Positions 26,883 to 35,315 of a stretch of DNA of 64,000 bases are shown here, one piece after another; the stretch's first letter is position 1; each line of letters begins with the position of its first letter. The stretch is from contig JAEZGI010000084.1 in assembly GCA_023416995.1 (NCBI GenBank), forward strand, positions 15,848-79,847, in the 5' to 3' direction. The position numbers and the translations under genes were made by a program. This stretch comes from Bacteroidota bacterium (GTDB lineage: Bacteria > Bacteroidota > Bacteroidia > Chitinophagales > Chitinophagaceae). Below the pieces are notes generated by a model. The model was not told the origin of the DNA, ran no database searches, and saw only the letters and a list, made by a program, of their open reading frames with translations.

Positions 26883-29441
26883 ATGCAGACCGGTTTTAAT
26901 AATAACAGAAAGATCAATCTATCCTGGCTCGTTACCATGGCCTGGCGCGACAGCCGACGCAACCGCTCAAGATTATTCCTGTTTATTTCATCTATTATAC
27001 TTGGAATTGCTGTGCTGGTAGCCATATACTCGCTCAGTGACAATGTGAAACACGACATCGACAACCAGGCTAAAACGCTGATTGGTGCCGATCTGGTTAT
27101 TGACAACAATAAACCTGCTGATCCTTCTACACAATCGCTGCTTGATTCAATCGGCGATCAAAAGGCCCAGGAACGTTCATTTGCCTCGATGGTACTATTT
27201 ACCAAAACCGGAGGAACCCGGCTGGTACAGGTTAAAGCACTTGAAGGCGATTATCCTTTTTATGGTGCGCTCGAAACCAGGCCCAAAGCAGCGGCAAAAG
27301 GCTTCCGGAATCAGCAGCAGGCGCTGGTCGACAAAACCCTGATGCTGCAATTCAATGCGCAACCAGGAGATTCGATAAAGGTTGGTGAAGTAACTTTTAT
27401 GATCGCAGGTGCGCTGGATAAAGCGCCCGGAAGCACAGGTTTTTCAACTTCGGTTGCCCCTGCTGTTTATATTCCGCTTGCTTATCTCGATGCTACCAAA
27501 CTGCAACAAAAAGGGAGTCGTATTAACTATCGTTATTTCTATAAGTTCAATGATCCGGGAACTGTAGCAGCACTTCTTGAAGGAATAGAACCACGATTAG
27601 AAAAACAGGGTTACGATATTGAAACCGTTGAAACGCGCAAACGAAATACAGGCAGAACCTTTGAAGACTTTACCCAATTTCTTTCATTGATTGGTTTTAT
27701 TGCATTACTTCTCGGCTGTATTGGTGTGGCCAGTGCAATACATATCTATATCAAAGAGAAACTGAATGCGATTGCCATACTGCGTTGTTTAGGGGTAAAT
27801 GGTTTGCAGGCTTTCCTGATCTTCCTGATACAGATAGTAGTAATTGGTTTTTTTGGTTCTTTAATAGGCGCCGTGCTGGGTGTGGCAATACAACAAGTAC
27901 TGCCAACAGTGTTTAAAGATTTTTTACCTGTAGAGATTTCTGTAGCACTTTCATGGCCCGCAATATTGCAGGGGATAGCGATCGGGGTGATTATCTCTGC
28001 TTTATTTGCATTGTTACCACTCGTATCGATTCGAAACGTTTCACCTTTGAATACATTACGTGTAACGGCGGAAGAAGCGCAACCAAAACGCGATTACCTG
28101 CGTTGGTTTATTTACGGTGTGATCATACTTTTTATTTATGGCTTCACCTATCTCCAGATGCGCAGTCTGCAAAGGGCCGCTGTGTTTACCATCAGTATAC
28201 TCGGGGCTTTCGTAGTGCTGAGTGTGATGGCGAGAATGCTGATGTGGATGGTGAGAAGATATTTCCCGAACCGTGCGGGTTATCTTTTACGACAAGGACT
28301 GGCGAACTTATACCGGCCCAACAATCAAACCTTAATACTTATTGTAGCCATAGGACTGGGAACGAGTTTTATCTGCACCCTGTATTTTGTGCAGGACCTG
28401 TTATTAAACCGGGTAAAGTTATCAGCAAGTGCCAACCAACCGAATATGGTGTTGTTCGATATACAAACGGCGCAGAAAGAGAAAGTAGCGCAATTAACCC
28501 GCGAATTTCAACTTCCGGTATTAAACGAAGTGCCAATCATCACCATTCGGGTAGAAGAAATTAATGGTTTGTCAGGTGCAGATATACGGGCCGACAGCAA
28601 TTCTCAGATCCCCGCGCGCGCATTTGAAGGCGAACTAAGGGTAACCTATCGTGATACGCTTACCGATTCAGAAAAAATCACCGCAGGTGAATGGCCAAAA
28701 AAACCGGTTGCCGGCGACGATCGTGTATATATTTCTATGGAAGAAGGATATGCCCGCTGGTTACGTGTCAAGATTGGCGATAGCCTGCTTTTTAATGTTC
28801 AGGGGGCACTGATCCCGGTGACAATCGGCAGTTTTCGGGAGGTAGACTGGAACCGGGTACAGACCAATTTCCGGGTGGTGTTCCCCGACGGTGTACTAGA
28901 AAATGCTCCGCAGTTTCATGTATTGATCACGCGGGTGCCTTCCCCGGAAATTTCTGCGCGCTATCAGCAGGCCATTGTCACTTCGTTTCCGAATGTATCA
29001 GTAATTGATGTCGGGTTGATTCTGAGCGTGCTCGATGATATTCTTGATAAGATTGGCTTTGTGATCCGTTTTATGGCGGCGTTTAGTATCATTACCGGCC
29101 TCGTGGTTCTGGTAGCTTCAGTGCTGCTGAGCAGGTATCAACGAATAAAGGAAAGTGTTTTGCTCCGCACACTTGGCGCCACACGGCGACAGATCCTGGT
29201 AATAACGGCGCTGGAATATTTCCTGCTCGGCGGTCTTGCTGCATTTACCGGTGTGATTATCTCGCTTGCCGGCGGGTGGGCACTGGCCAGGTTCACGTTT
29301 AAAACGCCATTTACCGTACCTGTTTTACCACTTACGTTGATACTTCTGAGCGTATCGTTGATTACAGTGATTATCGGACTGCTGAACAGCCGGGGGATTC
29401 TAAACCGCCCCCCGCTGGAAGTGTTGAGAGCAGAATCGTAA
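26883..29441 (+). CDS. ybbP: FtsX-like ABC permease (YbbP type)
   Basis: From the ATG at 26883 the protein has 852 residues; a GTG at 26859 would add eight. It has an N-terminal helix (about 35-55), a large periplasmic MacB-type domain, three FtsX helices with GFIALLLGCIGVASAI, a second half with another periplasmic segment, and a final FtsX unit ending ILNRPPLEVLRAE. Each half also has the ILRCLG or LLRTLGATRRQ coupling helix that contacts the ATPase. It is translationally close to ybbA and forms the permease of the same transporter. Ten helices by eye agree with the long YbbP form. Confidence 0.92.
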   Translation: MQTGFNNNRKINLSWLVTMAWRDSRRNRSRLFLFISSIILGIAVLVAIYSLSDNVKHDIDNQAKTLIGADLVIDNNKPADPSTQSLLDSIGDQKAQERSFASMVLFTKTGGTRLVQVKALEGDYPFYGALETRPKAAAKGFRNQQQALVDKTLMLQFNAQPGDSIKVGEVTFMIAGALDKAPGSTGFSTSVAPAVYIPLAYLDATKLQQKGSRINYRYFYKFNDPGTVAALLEGIEPRLEKQGYDIETVETRKRNTGRTFEDFTQFLSLIGFIALLLGCIGVASAIHIYIKEKLNAIAILRCLGVNGLQAFLIFLIQIVVIGFFGSLIGAVLGVAIQQVLPTVFKDFLPVEISVALSWPAILQGIAIGVIISALFALLPLVSIRNVSPLNTLRVTAEEAQPKRDYLRWFIYGVIILFIYGFTYLQMRSLQRAAVFTISILGAFVVLSVMARMLMWMVRRYFPNRAGYLLRQGLANLYRPNNQTLILIVAIGLGTSFICTLYFVQDLLLNRVKLSASANQPNMVLFDIQTAQKEKVAQLTREFQLPVLNEVPIITIRVEEINGLSGADIRADSNSQIPARAFEGELRVTYRDTLTDSEKITAGEWPKKPVAGDDRVYISMEEGYARWLRVKIGDSLLFNVQGALIPVTIGSFREVDWNRVQTNFRVVFPDGVLENAPQFHVLITRVPSPEISARYQQAIVTSFPNVSVIDVGLILSVLDDILDKIGFVIRFMAAFSIITGLVVLVASVLLSRYQRIKESVLLRTLGATRRQILVITALEYFLLGGLAAFTGVIISLAGGWALARFTFKTPFTVPVLPLTLILLSVSLITVIIGLLNSRGILNRPPLEVLRAES

Positions 29442-29587
29442 CCGGTTAGGCCGGGGCATCGTAATTGCAGGGAACTTAATAACTATGGCACCGGTATGAA
29501 CTTATCTGCTTATCTTTAAGACAGGCAAATTAGTTCCCCTTCCCTATCGGTAGTTCATAATGTTATTATTAACCACAACGAATTGTT

Positions 29588-30160
29588 ATGAAGCCTCAAT
29601 TCTACCTGCCGGTTCTTGCACTAAGCATTTTTTGTTTTCAACATTTGCATGCGCAGCAACTGCTTGCAAAACACAATCCCAAGGTGGATGTCAACCTGAG
29701 TCCCGGTACCAACGGCGTGATTAATCCCATTAAAAATTCGAAGATCAATCCCATGTTTAACTGGAACCTCAACCCTGTTAAAACAAGTAATTTAAATCCG
29801 GCAGAGAATACAACCATCAATCCTTTAAATAACCCTGATTTCAACCCAAACGAAAATCAGCACCTCAACCCAATGTATCAAAATGTGCTGCATCCCAAAA
29901 ATCCAATGTGGAAAGGGTTATACCTGTATGATAAAGATGACAATCTTGTAGGATATATAACGAAAGCCACGCAGGATGTAATGTTGTGTTTTGATCTTGA
30001 AAGCCAATGGTGTGGTTTTTATGTGCGGGCAAAAGAAAATATTTTCAATCATTTCGATATAAAGGCGCAGGCAACGGGTATGTTTATTTGTTTTGATTCG
30101 ATGTTTGGCTACAACGAATTCGCCAAGGAAGGTGAATGGACAGGCAGACATATCAAATAA
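29588..30160 (+). CDS. Secreted protein with ten N-terminal octapeptide [I/L]NP repeats
   Basis: I do not recognise the family. The 190-residue protein has a signal peptide (MKPQFYLPVLALSIFCFQ, cut after HAQ). Residues 29-108 then consist of ten consecutive eight-residue units with the pattern hydrophobic-Asn-Pro-x5, for example INPIKNSK, LNPAENTT and FNPNENQH; the spacing is exact with no insertion. A C-terminal domain (109-190) follows, rich in aromatics with Cys residues (VMLCFDLESQWCGFYV). The repeat may fold as a short solenoid or act as an extended spacer. Upstream about 146 bp separate it from ybbP, so it is probably its own transcript. Confidence 0.8.
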   Translation: MKPQFYLPVLALSIFCFQHLHAQQLLAKHNPKVDVNLSPGTNGVINPIKNSKINPMFNWNLNPVKTSNLNPAENTTINPLNNPDFNPNENQHLNPMYQNVLHPKNPMWKGLYLYDKDDNLVGYITKATQDVMLCFDLESQWCGFYVRAKENIFNHFDIKAQATGMFICFDSMFGYNEFAKEGEWTGRHIK

Positions 30161-30200
30161 GCCATTTGCCTTTTGCGTCCCTGGCATCAATGGCTACAAC

Positions 30201-30272
30201 TGAACATCCGCATACAGCTCAAACTGAACATCCGCATACAGCTCAAACCGAATATCCGCATACCACTCAGGT
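30201..30272. repeat. Three tandem 24-nt repeats
   Basis: TGAACATCCGCATACAGCTC followed by AAAC occurs twice exactly (30201-30224, 30225-30248). A third copy with several changes runs 30249-30272. It lies between the octapeptide protein and the EamA transporter; a reading frame through it would repeat EHPHTAQT but overlaps the upstream gene out of frame. Confidence 0.85.
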
Positions 30273-30356
30273 AGGATCACTCGCGGTTTGCGGACATTTT
30301 CAGAGTACAATAAGTTTGATGTTAACCGGAGGCCAAACGTAGCATCTTCCGGATAT

Positions 30357-31256
30357 TCAGGAGACCTGATTGATTGCATCCGGCAGATTGCGCCTCTGTT
30401 GCATTACACGATACATCTGCAAAACCACTGACAATACAATAAGAGCGAGCCCAAAATAAAAAGCGGCAGACAGTTCCGTATTTTCTTTGTAAATAATTAT
30501 TGCCAGCGCGATGCTGTATAAAGGTTCAAGGCTAAAGCTAAGATTCACTGTAAAAGCGGATATAGTTTGCATTGCTTCTGTAACCAGGAGGTACAACAAT
30601 ACGGTGCAGAATCCTGCGAGAATAAGGAGATATACCAGGTCCATAACCGAAGGTATTAATGACGCCCCCGGGGCGATCCATAAAAACACGGGCAACACAA
30701 CAGAGATGCCGATGAAGCCGCCGATCATGTTATAGGTGGTGATAATCTGCGAGTCAAACTCTTTGGTAAGTCGTTTATTTAGTATGGTATAAAAAGCTAC
30801 AATAAGAGAAGAAATTACTCCAAGCATGATCCCGAAGCGGTAAGTAGCATCAAATCCGAAAATCAATGCGATGCCTGCGAGTGTGATACCACTTAGAACA
30901 AGCTCAGAGATCTCATAACTGCGCCGGTTCATTACAGGTTCAATCAGCGCTGTAAAAAAACTTGTCAGCGAAAAACACACCACCCCTACCGAGATGTTCG
31001 CGTACTTAATACTTGCATAAAAAAACACCCAATGTAATCCTAACAGGAAACCGGCGAAGGATATGCGCAATATGTCACCGGTTTTTAATTTTCGCATCTT
31101 GCCAAGGAAAGTCATAATCAGTACGATGATGATCGCAGAAAACAACAATCGATACCAGGTCAGCAGGGCTGCGTTAATTTCAATGGCCCTGCCAAACACA
31201 CCAGTGAAACCGGCCAGCAGCACGGAAAGATGCAAATAAATAAAAGCCTTTTTCAT
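30357..31256 (-). CDS. EamA/DMT family transporter
   Basis: The 299-residue protein has about ten hydrophobic helices in two EamA halves (roughly 5-140 and 155-290). Family features include FAGFLLGLHWVFFYASIKYANISVGV in the first half and ISAFTVNLSFSLEPLYSIALA in the second. DMT transporters move small metabolites or drugs across the inner membrane; the substrate here cannot be read. It converges with the repeat stretch to its left and diverges from the parvulin-like gene. Confidence 0.93.
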   Translation of the reverse strand: MKKAFIYLHLSVLLAGFTGVFGRAIEINAALLTWYRLLFSAIIIVLIMTFLGKMRKLKTGDILRISFAGFLLGLHWVFFYASIKYANISVGVVCFSLTSFFTALIEPVMNRRSYEISELVLSGITLAGIALIFGFDATYRFGIMLGVISSLIVAFYTILNKRLTKEFDSQIITTYNMIGGFIGISVVLPVFLWIAPGASLIPSVMDLVYLLILAGFCTVLLYLLVTEAMQTISAFTVNLSFSLEPLYSIALAIIIYKENTELSAAFYFGLALIVLSVVLQMYRVMQQRRNLPDAINQVS

Positions 31257-31416
31257 TAAGACCTGAATGTAAGATTTCTATCAGATCGCACCTGCCGATT
31301 TTTCAAATATTTGTTAATTGGCCGGATAGCCGAAGCAGCGGAAACTTCCGTTATGATGAAATCGGTATATTTATGCGGACCAAATTATCCTGGTTCAATA
31401 TAATCCAGACACAAAT

Positions 31417-32037
31417 ATGATTAATATGAAGAATAGCATTTTTGCCATGCTGATGTTCTGTAGTACAGCAGTTACTGCACAGCCAACAGTGTATGAGCAG
31501 TTTCAGAAAATTAAAACAATGGCAGAGGCGCAGAAATACATTGATGCCAATGCTGCTTTAAAACCAGCTATCCTGAATCTTTCGCTTGGAAAAGACACCT
31601 CACTTATTGAGAAACGTTTGTTGCGTCAGAACCAGGGAGATGTGTTTAGTGTGGGTTATGTGACTTATAAAGTTATGGAGGCGAAAGAAACCGTGCAGTA
31701 CCGCGCCAATTACATTTTCCTTGATGGCGGGTCGTTGACAAAGTCGGAGGTGGACAGCCTGAAAAAGGTTATCGTTGCTGAGGCAAATGCAGGAACTCCG
31801 TTTGAAACCTTGTCTGACAAGTACACCATGGATGGCAACACTACCCGTGGCGACACAGGTTGGTTTTTTGGTGAAGAAATGTTACCCAAAGAATTCCAGG
31901 ATGCTGTTGAAAAACATAAACTGGGAGATATCTTTTTTGTTGATGTGCCTGAGAAACAATGGCATTACATCGTGAAAAAGACCTACGACGATCAGCGCAA
32001 AAAAGACATTGTAGTGTTGCGATCAAACGGTCGATAG
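31417..32037 (+). CDS. Exported parvulin-like peptidyl-prolyl isomerase
   Basis: The 206-residue protein starts with a signal peptide ending near AVTAQ. The N-terminal helical part (about 25-85) is followed by a PpiC/parvulin domain (about 90-195): YRANYIFLDGG, the DTGWFFGEEMLPKEFQDAV segment and VEKHKLGDIFFVDV. The DxGWF and LPKEFQDAV features are typical of SurA/PrsA-type rotamases. It should assist folding of envelope proteins. A second Met at 31426 is an equally good start. It is likely monocistronic. Confidence 0.85.
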   Translation: MINMKNSIFAMLMFCSTAVTAQPTVYEQFQKIKTMAEAQKYIDANAALKPAILNLSLGKDTSLIEKRLLRQNQGDVFSVGYVTYKVMEAKETVQYRANYIFLDGGSLTKSEVDSLKKVIVAEANAGTPFETLSDKYTMDGNTTRGDTGWFFGEEMLPKEFQDAVEKHKLGDIFFVDVPEKQWHYIVKKTYDDQRKKDIVVLRSNGR

Positions 32038-32121
32038 ATCGCGTACGGCCGATACCTGTGGATCAAAATACAAGGTATTTCCCCGGGTATAAGGTTTGTA
32101 GCGTTAGTGGTAAACGCTTGC

Positions 32122-32451
32122 ATGAACCCAAAGATGAATGTATTTGACCTCGTAGTGGCAGTTGGATCAAACGAAATCGCAACTGTTGTGGAAAGGATTC
32201 CGGCTACCAGCGCTCCAAAAGAACAATGTTACCAAGTAGTATCGCTTGATCCCAATTTTGCCCGGATTGTCGGGCAAGGCGCCGTTACGGTCTGCCTGGA
32301 GCCAGAACCTCATTTACAGCTGGACCAGCCTGCGCCGCCCGCACATCAGGAGGAACTGTCTGAACTAAAACAGGCAATTTTTTCCGCGATAAAGGGACGC
32401 ATTCCCATACTTGGCGATGACAAACAGCTTTCTGCAATTGCCACCGGTTAA
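32122..32451 (+). CDS. Hypothetical protein, doubtful
   Basis: This frame gives 109 residues from ATG at 32122; a GTG at 32107 would add five. I recognise no family, signal peptide or motif. The first two thirds are mildly hydrophobic and mixed (VFDLVVAVGSNEIATVVERI), and the end is polar. It starts 84 bp after the parvulin gene and is followed at 32521 by a strong inverted repeat, which gives slight support for a gene. It could also be chance coding in a 570-bp gap. Confidence 0.4.
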   Translation: MNPKMNVFDLVVAVGSNEIATVVERIPATSAPKEQCYQVVSLDPNFARIVGQGAVTVCLEPEPHLQLDQPAPPAHQEELSELKQAIFSAIKGRIPILGDDKQLSAIATG

Positions 32452-32520
32452 TCAATGCGTCAATTCGGTGAGCTGGACACGCTGGAAAAACCATGAGCCT
32501 GATCATCTTAACAACTATAA

Positions 32521-32555
32521 AGTGAAAAGGGCGCTCAATGAGCACCCTTTTCACT
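32521..32555. terminator. Strong bidirectional hairpin between convergent genes
   Basis: AGTGAAAAGGGCGCT and AGCACCCTTTTCACT pair over 15 bases with one mismatch and a five-base loop. T-runs are inside the stem arms, so it can serve both strands: the + strand hypothetical gene and the minus-strand isomerase gene. Confidence 0.65.
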
Positions 32556-32605
32556 TTAACCTCTTTTCCATGTTTGAAGTCTAAAAGCCTGCAATACCAC
32601 GGTTC

Positions 32606-33499
32606 CTACGCAGCGCCTTTCCTGGCGTTTGCAACCATTTCTTTAAACAGAGCCAGCTGTTCTTTCATGGCAGAAATTTTATCTGCCGGATCATCATGCG
32701 CTTCTAACAACAGCCAGCCATTATATTGCATTTTAGTGAACAGGCTTATTAACGTTTGAAACGGATATTTCGGATCCTTGAGATTAGTAACATGCGTGGT
32801 ATCACCAAACCATTTTTTTACACTGTTGAAATTTTCTTCCAGACCTGGCGCTAACAGATCCGTCTTATTACTGTTCCAGCACATACGAACATTCGGGTCC
32901 GTAACCTGATCGAAAATGGCTTTCATATTCGGTATTTCCTGACTATACTGACCATGAACTTCCACACGAAGCTGTTGACCGTGCTCACCCGCGAACTTGC
33001 CACATTCATTTAGTGATCTGGCTATCTGTGCTATCGTTTTCTCTTTGGGAACTTCCGGAGGTAGGTAATTAGGTTTAACCTTCAAACCTGTTGCCCCGAT
33101 GTCTTTACACAATACAATGTATTCTTTTGTTCCTTCAATATTTTTCCGGACAACGGCAGGATCAGGACTATGGTATTCGTAGTTGGATCCATAACCAAGA
33201 CAGGTAACGTTGCTATCTGCAAAACGTTTTTTTACCTCGGCCCGTTGAGCTGCATTAAGATTGACTTCCACCTTATGTGCATGCTGCGTTCTTAATTCAA
33301 CACCAAGAAAACCGGTTTTCTCACAATTGGCTATCAGGGTGGGCAGATCCCAGTCTTTACCCCATTGATAAGTCACCAGCCCCATACGCATGCCGGTTTG
33401 TTGTAAGTTCAGGAACCGGTCAACGTCGACAACCGTAAACGCCAAACCTGCGCCAATACTATTTCGGAGAAACTGACGGCGTGAGCATTGATTTTCCAT
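32606..33499 (-). CDS. Sugar phosphate isomerase/epimerase-like TIM barrel with Tat signal
   Basis: The 297-residue protein begins MENQCSRRQFLRNSIGAGLA, a twin-arginine signal (SRRQFLRN). The rest is an AP-endonuclease-2-like TIM barrel: MGLVTYQWGKDWDLPTLIAN, VELRTQHAHKVEV, LRVEVHGQYSQ and WLLLEAHDDP hold the metal-binding Glu and His positions expected of the family. Tat-exported members are common in Bacteroidota with Gfo/Idh/MocA enzymes and act on oxidised or epimerised sugars in the periplasm. It reads in the same direction as the first susC-susD pair but is separated from susD by a terminator, so it probably has its own promoter. Confidence 0.9.
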   Translation of the reverse strand: MENQCSRRQFLRNSIGAGLAFTVVDVDRFLNLQQTGMRMGLVTYQWGKDWDLPTLIANCEKTGFLGVELRTQHAHKVEVNLNAAQRAEVKKRFADSNVTCLGYGSNYEYHSPDPAVVRKNIEGTKEYIVLCKDIGATGLKVKPNYLPPEVPKEKTIAQIARSLNECGKFAGEHGQQLRVEVHGQYSQEIPNMKAIFDQVTDPNVRMCWNSNKTDLLAPGLEENFNSVKKWFGDTTHVTNLKDPKYPFQTLISLFTKMQYNGWLLLEAHDDPADKISAMKEQLALFKEMVANARKGAA

Positions 33500-33735
33500 A
33501 GATTCTTTTTTAGCTTGAATAGTTATTGTCTAAGATATAAAGTAATATGAAACTGTAACTTCAAAACAACGGTTATGAGAGTAAACTTGATAACTGATCT
33601 GTATTTTGTTGCTATCGTTTACCCCGGGAGTATCAGCAAACAAATTACTGATTATAATCCGCCATTCACCTCTTGCAAATCATCAATAATGTGTGGCAAC
33701 CTGTTGCCTGCAAAAATCCGGCGATCCCTGATTGA

Positions 33736-33765
33736 AAAAGGGCACCTTTTCACGGGCGCCCTTTT
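33736..33765 (-). terminator. Terminator of the first susC-susD operon
   Basis: A stem of eleven pairs with one mismatch (AAAAGGGC...GCCCTTTT arms) is followed on the minus strand by a five-T run. It lies about 20 bp beyond the susD stop codon. Confidence 0.75.
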
Positions 33766-33785
33766 AGCTATGATTCGGTTAACTA

Positions 33786-35273
33786 TTAGTTGTAGCCAGG
33801 ATTTTGTGCAATCTGTGGAGCCATCTCTCTTACGATATTTGGTATCGGCAGCAATAAATGGTGTGCTTCAATGGGCATAGAAAGACCTACTGTGTTAGGA
33901 TCATTAGAGGGAGTCACTTTCGCGTTCATAACAGTGAGCGCCCTTCCTGTTCTAACCAGGTCGAACCAGCGATGACCTTCAAATGGCGATTCGCGCCGCT
34001 CCTCAAGATACACAGCTTCGCGAAACTGGTCCTTATCCAGGTTGGTGGGCAACGGATCAAGACCTGCACGTTCTCTCACCTCGTTGATGCTTGCAAAAGC
34101 GTTGGCGGGACCCGCGCTTTCGTTTTCAGCTTCTGCATACCATAACAATACATTTGCATAACGCATGATATACCAATCCTTTCCAGAGTTACCGTCGCCA
34201 ATACCGCCGTCTTCAACATAATTCCTGATGTATTTGTAAGGGTAATAAATGTTATTTCTTGTGAACCCATCAGCAATTGCCTCTCTCCTTTCATCGTTTA
34301 GGTCGTACGCATTCTGTATATCAGCAGTGGGTTGATTCCAGCCAAATGCGTTACCTGTTGGAAGCAACACGGTTTCACTGTTTAAAGGTGCGCTGAAGTT
34401 CGGGAAACTGGAGCCTAAGCCTGATACGCCTGACAGGTAGTACACTTGCCAGATAGTTTCAATATTGCCCTGTTGGCCGGACTTGTAAAGATCATGATAG
34501 TTAGGTAACAAATCATACTCATTCATATCAATGACCTTTTTTAGTTCTGTTGCTGCTTCAGGAAATCTTTTCAGTGTTAAATATGCACTGCCAAGTAAAC
34601 TGGTTGCCATTCCCTTATCGGCCCGTCCCGAATTGTTACCGGCATTTCTGTTGACAGTCAGGAGCGTTTGAGCGTCCTTCAGGTCGCTAATGATTTGCGC
34701 ATATACTTCTTCAACAGTGTTTCTTCCTTTTTTATAACTGTCGTCGATGTTTTCAAAACGTTCCAGCACCAAAGGCACGCCACCATATAAACGAACGAGA
34801 TTATAATAAGCAAGAGCCCTTAGTGTTTGCGCCTCGCCTTTGTACTGGTTCTTTTTTGCTTCATCGAAGTCGCCATTGGGAAGAAAATTAATGATGTCAT
34901 TCACTTTTTGAATCAGCGAATAGCTTGCATCCCAGAAACCAAGCAGGTGTTCGTTGTTTGAAGTAAGCGTAAAATTGTCATACTCTGACTTGGAAAGCGG
35001 ACCAGCTGCGCCACCTGGCACATACACCGAGGTATTATCAGATCTTACATCTGTCAGAAGAAAATAAAAGTAACCAGAGTTGTATAAGCTCGCCAGAGAA
35101 GCATACGCACCTACGACAGCCTGTTCAAAATCAGAGGCTGTTTTATAAAAGGCAGCTTCATTGGAACGATCGTACTGTTTTGTTTCAAGAAACTTTTTAC
35201 AGGACGACACCGACATTACAGCCAGAAGCAGTAAGGTCTTTGTAAAAGCGTTCAGAATATTATTGCGTTTCAT
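33786..35273 (-). CDS. SusD/RagB family glycan-binding lipoprotein (locus 1)
   Basis: The 495-residue protein has a lipoprotein signal with lipobox VSSC (Cys 25) followed by the SusD N-terminus KKFLETKQYDRS. The helical TPR-like core includes GEAQTLRALAYYNLVRLYGGVPLV, and the C-terminal third ends with LLPIPNIVREMAPQIAQNPGYN, the typical SusD tail. SusD is a surface-exposed lid that binds oligosaccharides and hands them to SusC. The gene lies 42 bp after susC on the same strand. The glycan cannot be inferred because no glycoside hydrolase is attached to this pair. Confidence 0.96.
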   Translation of the reverse strand: MKRNNILNAFTKTLLLLAVMSVSSCKKFLETKQYDRSNEAAFYKTASDFEQAVVGAYASLASLYNSGYFYFLLTDVRSDNTSVYVPGGAAGPLSKSEYDNFTLTSNNEHLLGFWDASYSLIQKVNDIINFLPNGDFDEAKKNQYKGEAQTLRALAYYNLVRLYGGVPLVLERFENIDDSYKKGRNTVEEVYAQIISDLKDAQTLLTVNRNAGNNSGRADKGMATSLLGSAYLTLKRFPEAATELKKVIDMNEYDLLPNYHDLYKSGQQGNIETIWQVYYLSGVSGLGSSFPNFSAPLNSETVLLPTGNAFGWNQPTADIQNAYDLNDERREAIADGFTRNNIYYPYKYIRNYVEDGGIGDGNSGKDWYIMRYANVLLWYAEAENESAGPANAFASINEVRERAGLDPLPTNLDKDQFREAVYLEERRESPFEGHRWFDLVRTGRALTVMNAKVTPSNDPNTVGLSMPIEAHHLLLPIPNIVREMAPQIAQNPGYN

Positions 35274-35315
35274 TATCTAAGAATTTTTGAAGCGATCATC
35301 TATGACCAGCTGTTA

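Noticed and set aside
27953..28564. 203-residue ORF inside the ybbP gene
   Set aside because: Same strand, different frame from a well-supported FtsX permease; composition is that of a shadow frame.
30136..30342. 68-residue ORF with EHPHTAQT repeats
   Set aside because: It begins inside the octapeptide-repeat gene in another frame and exists only because the 24-nt repeat has no stop codon.
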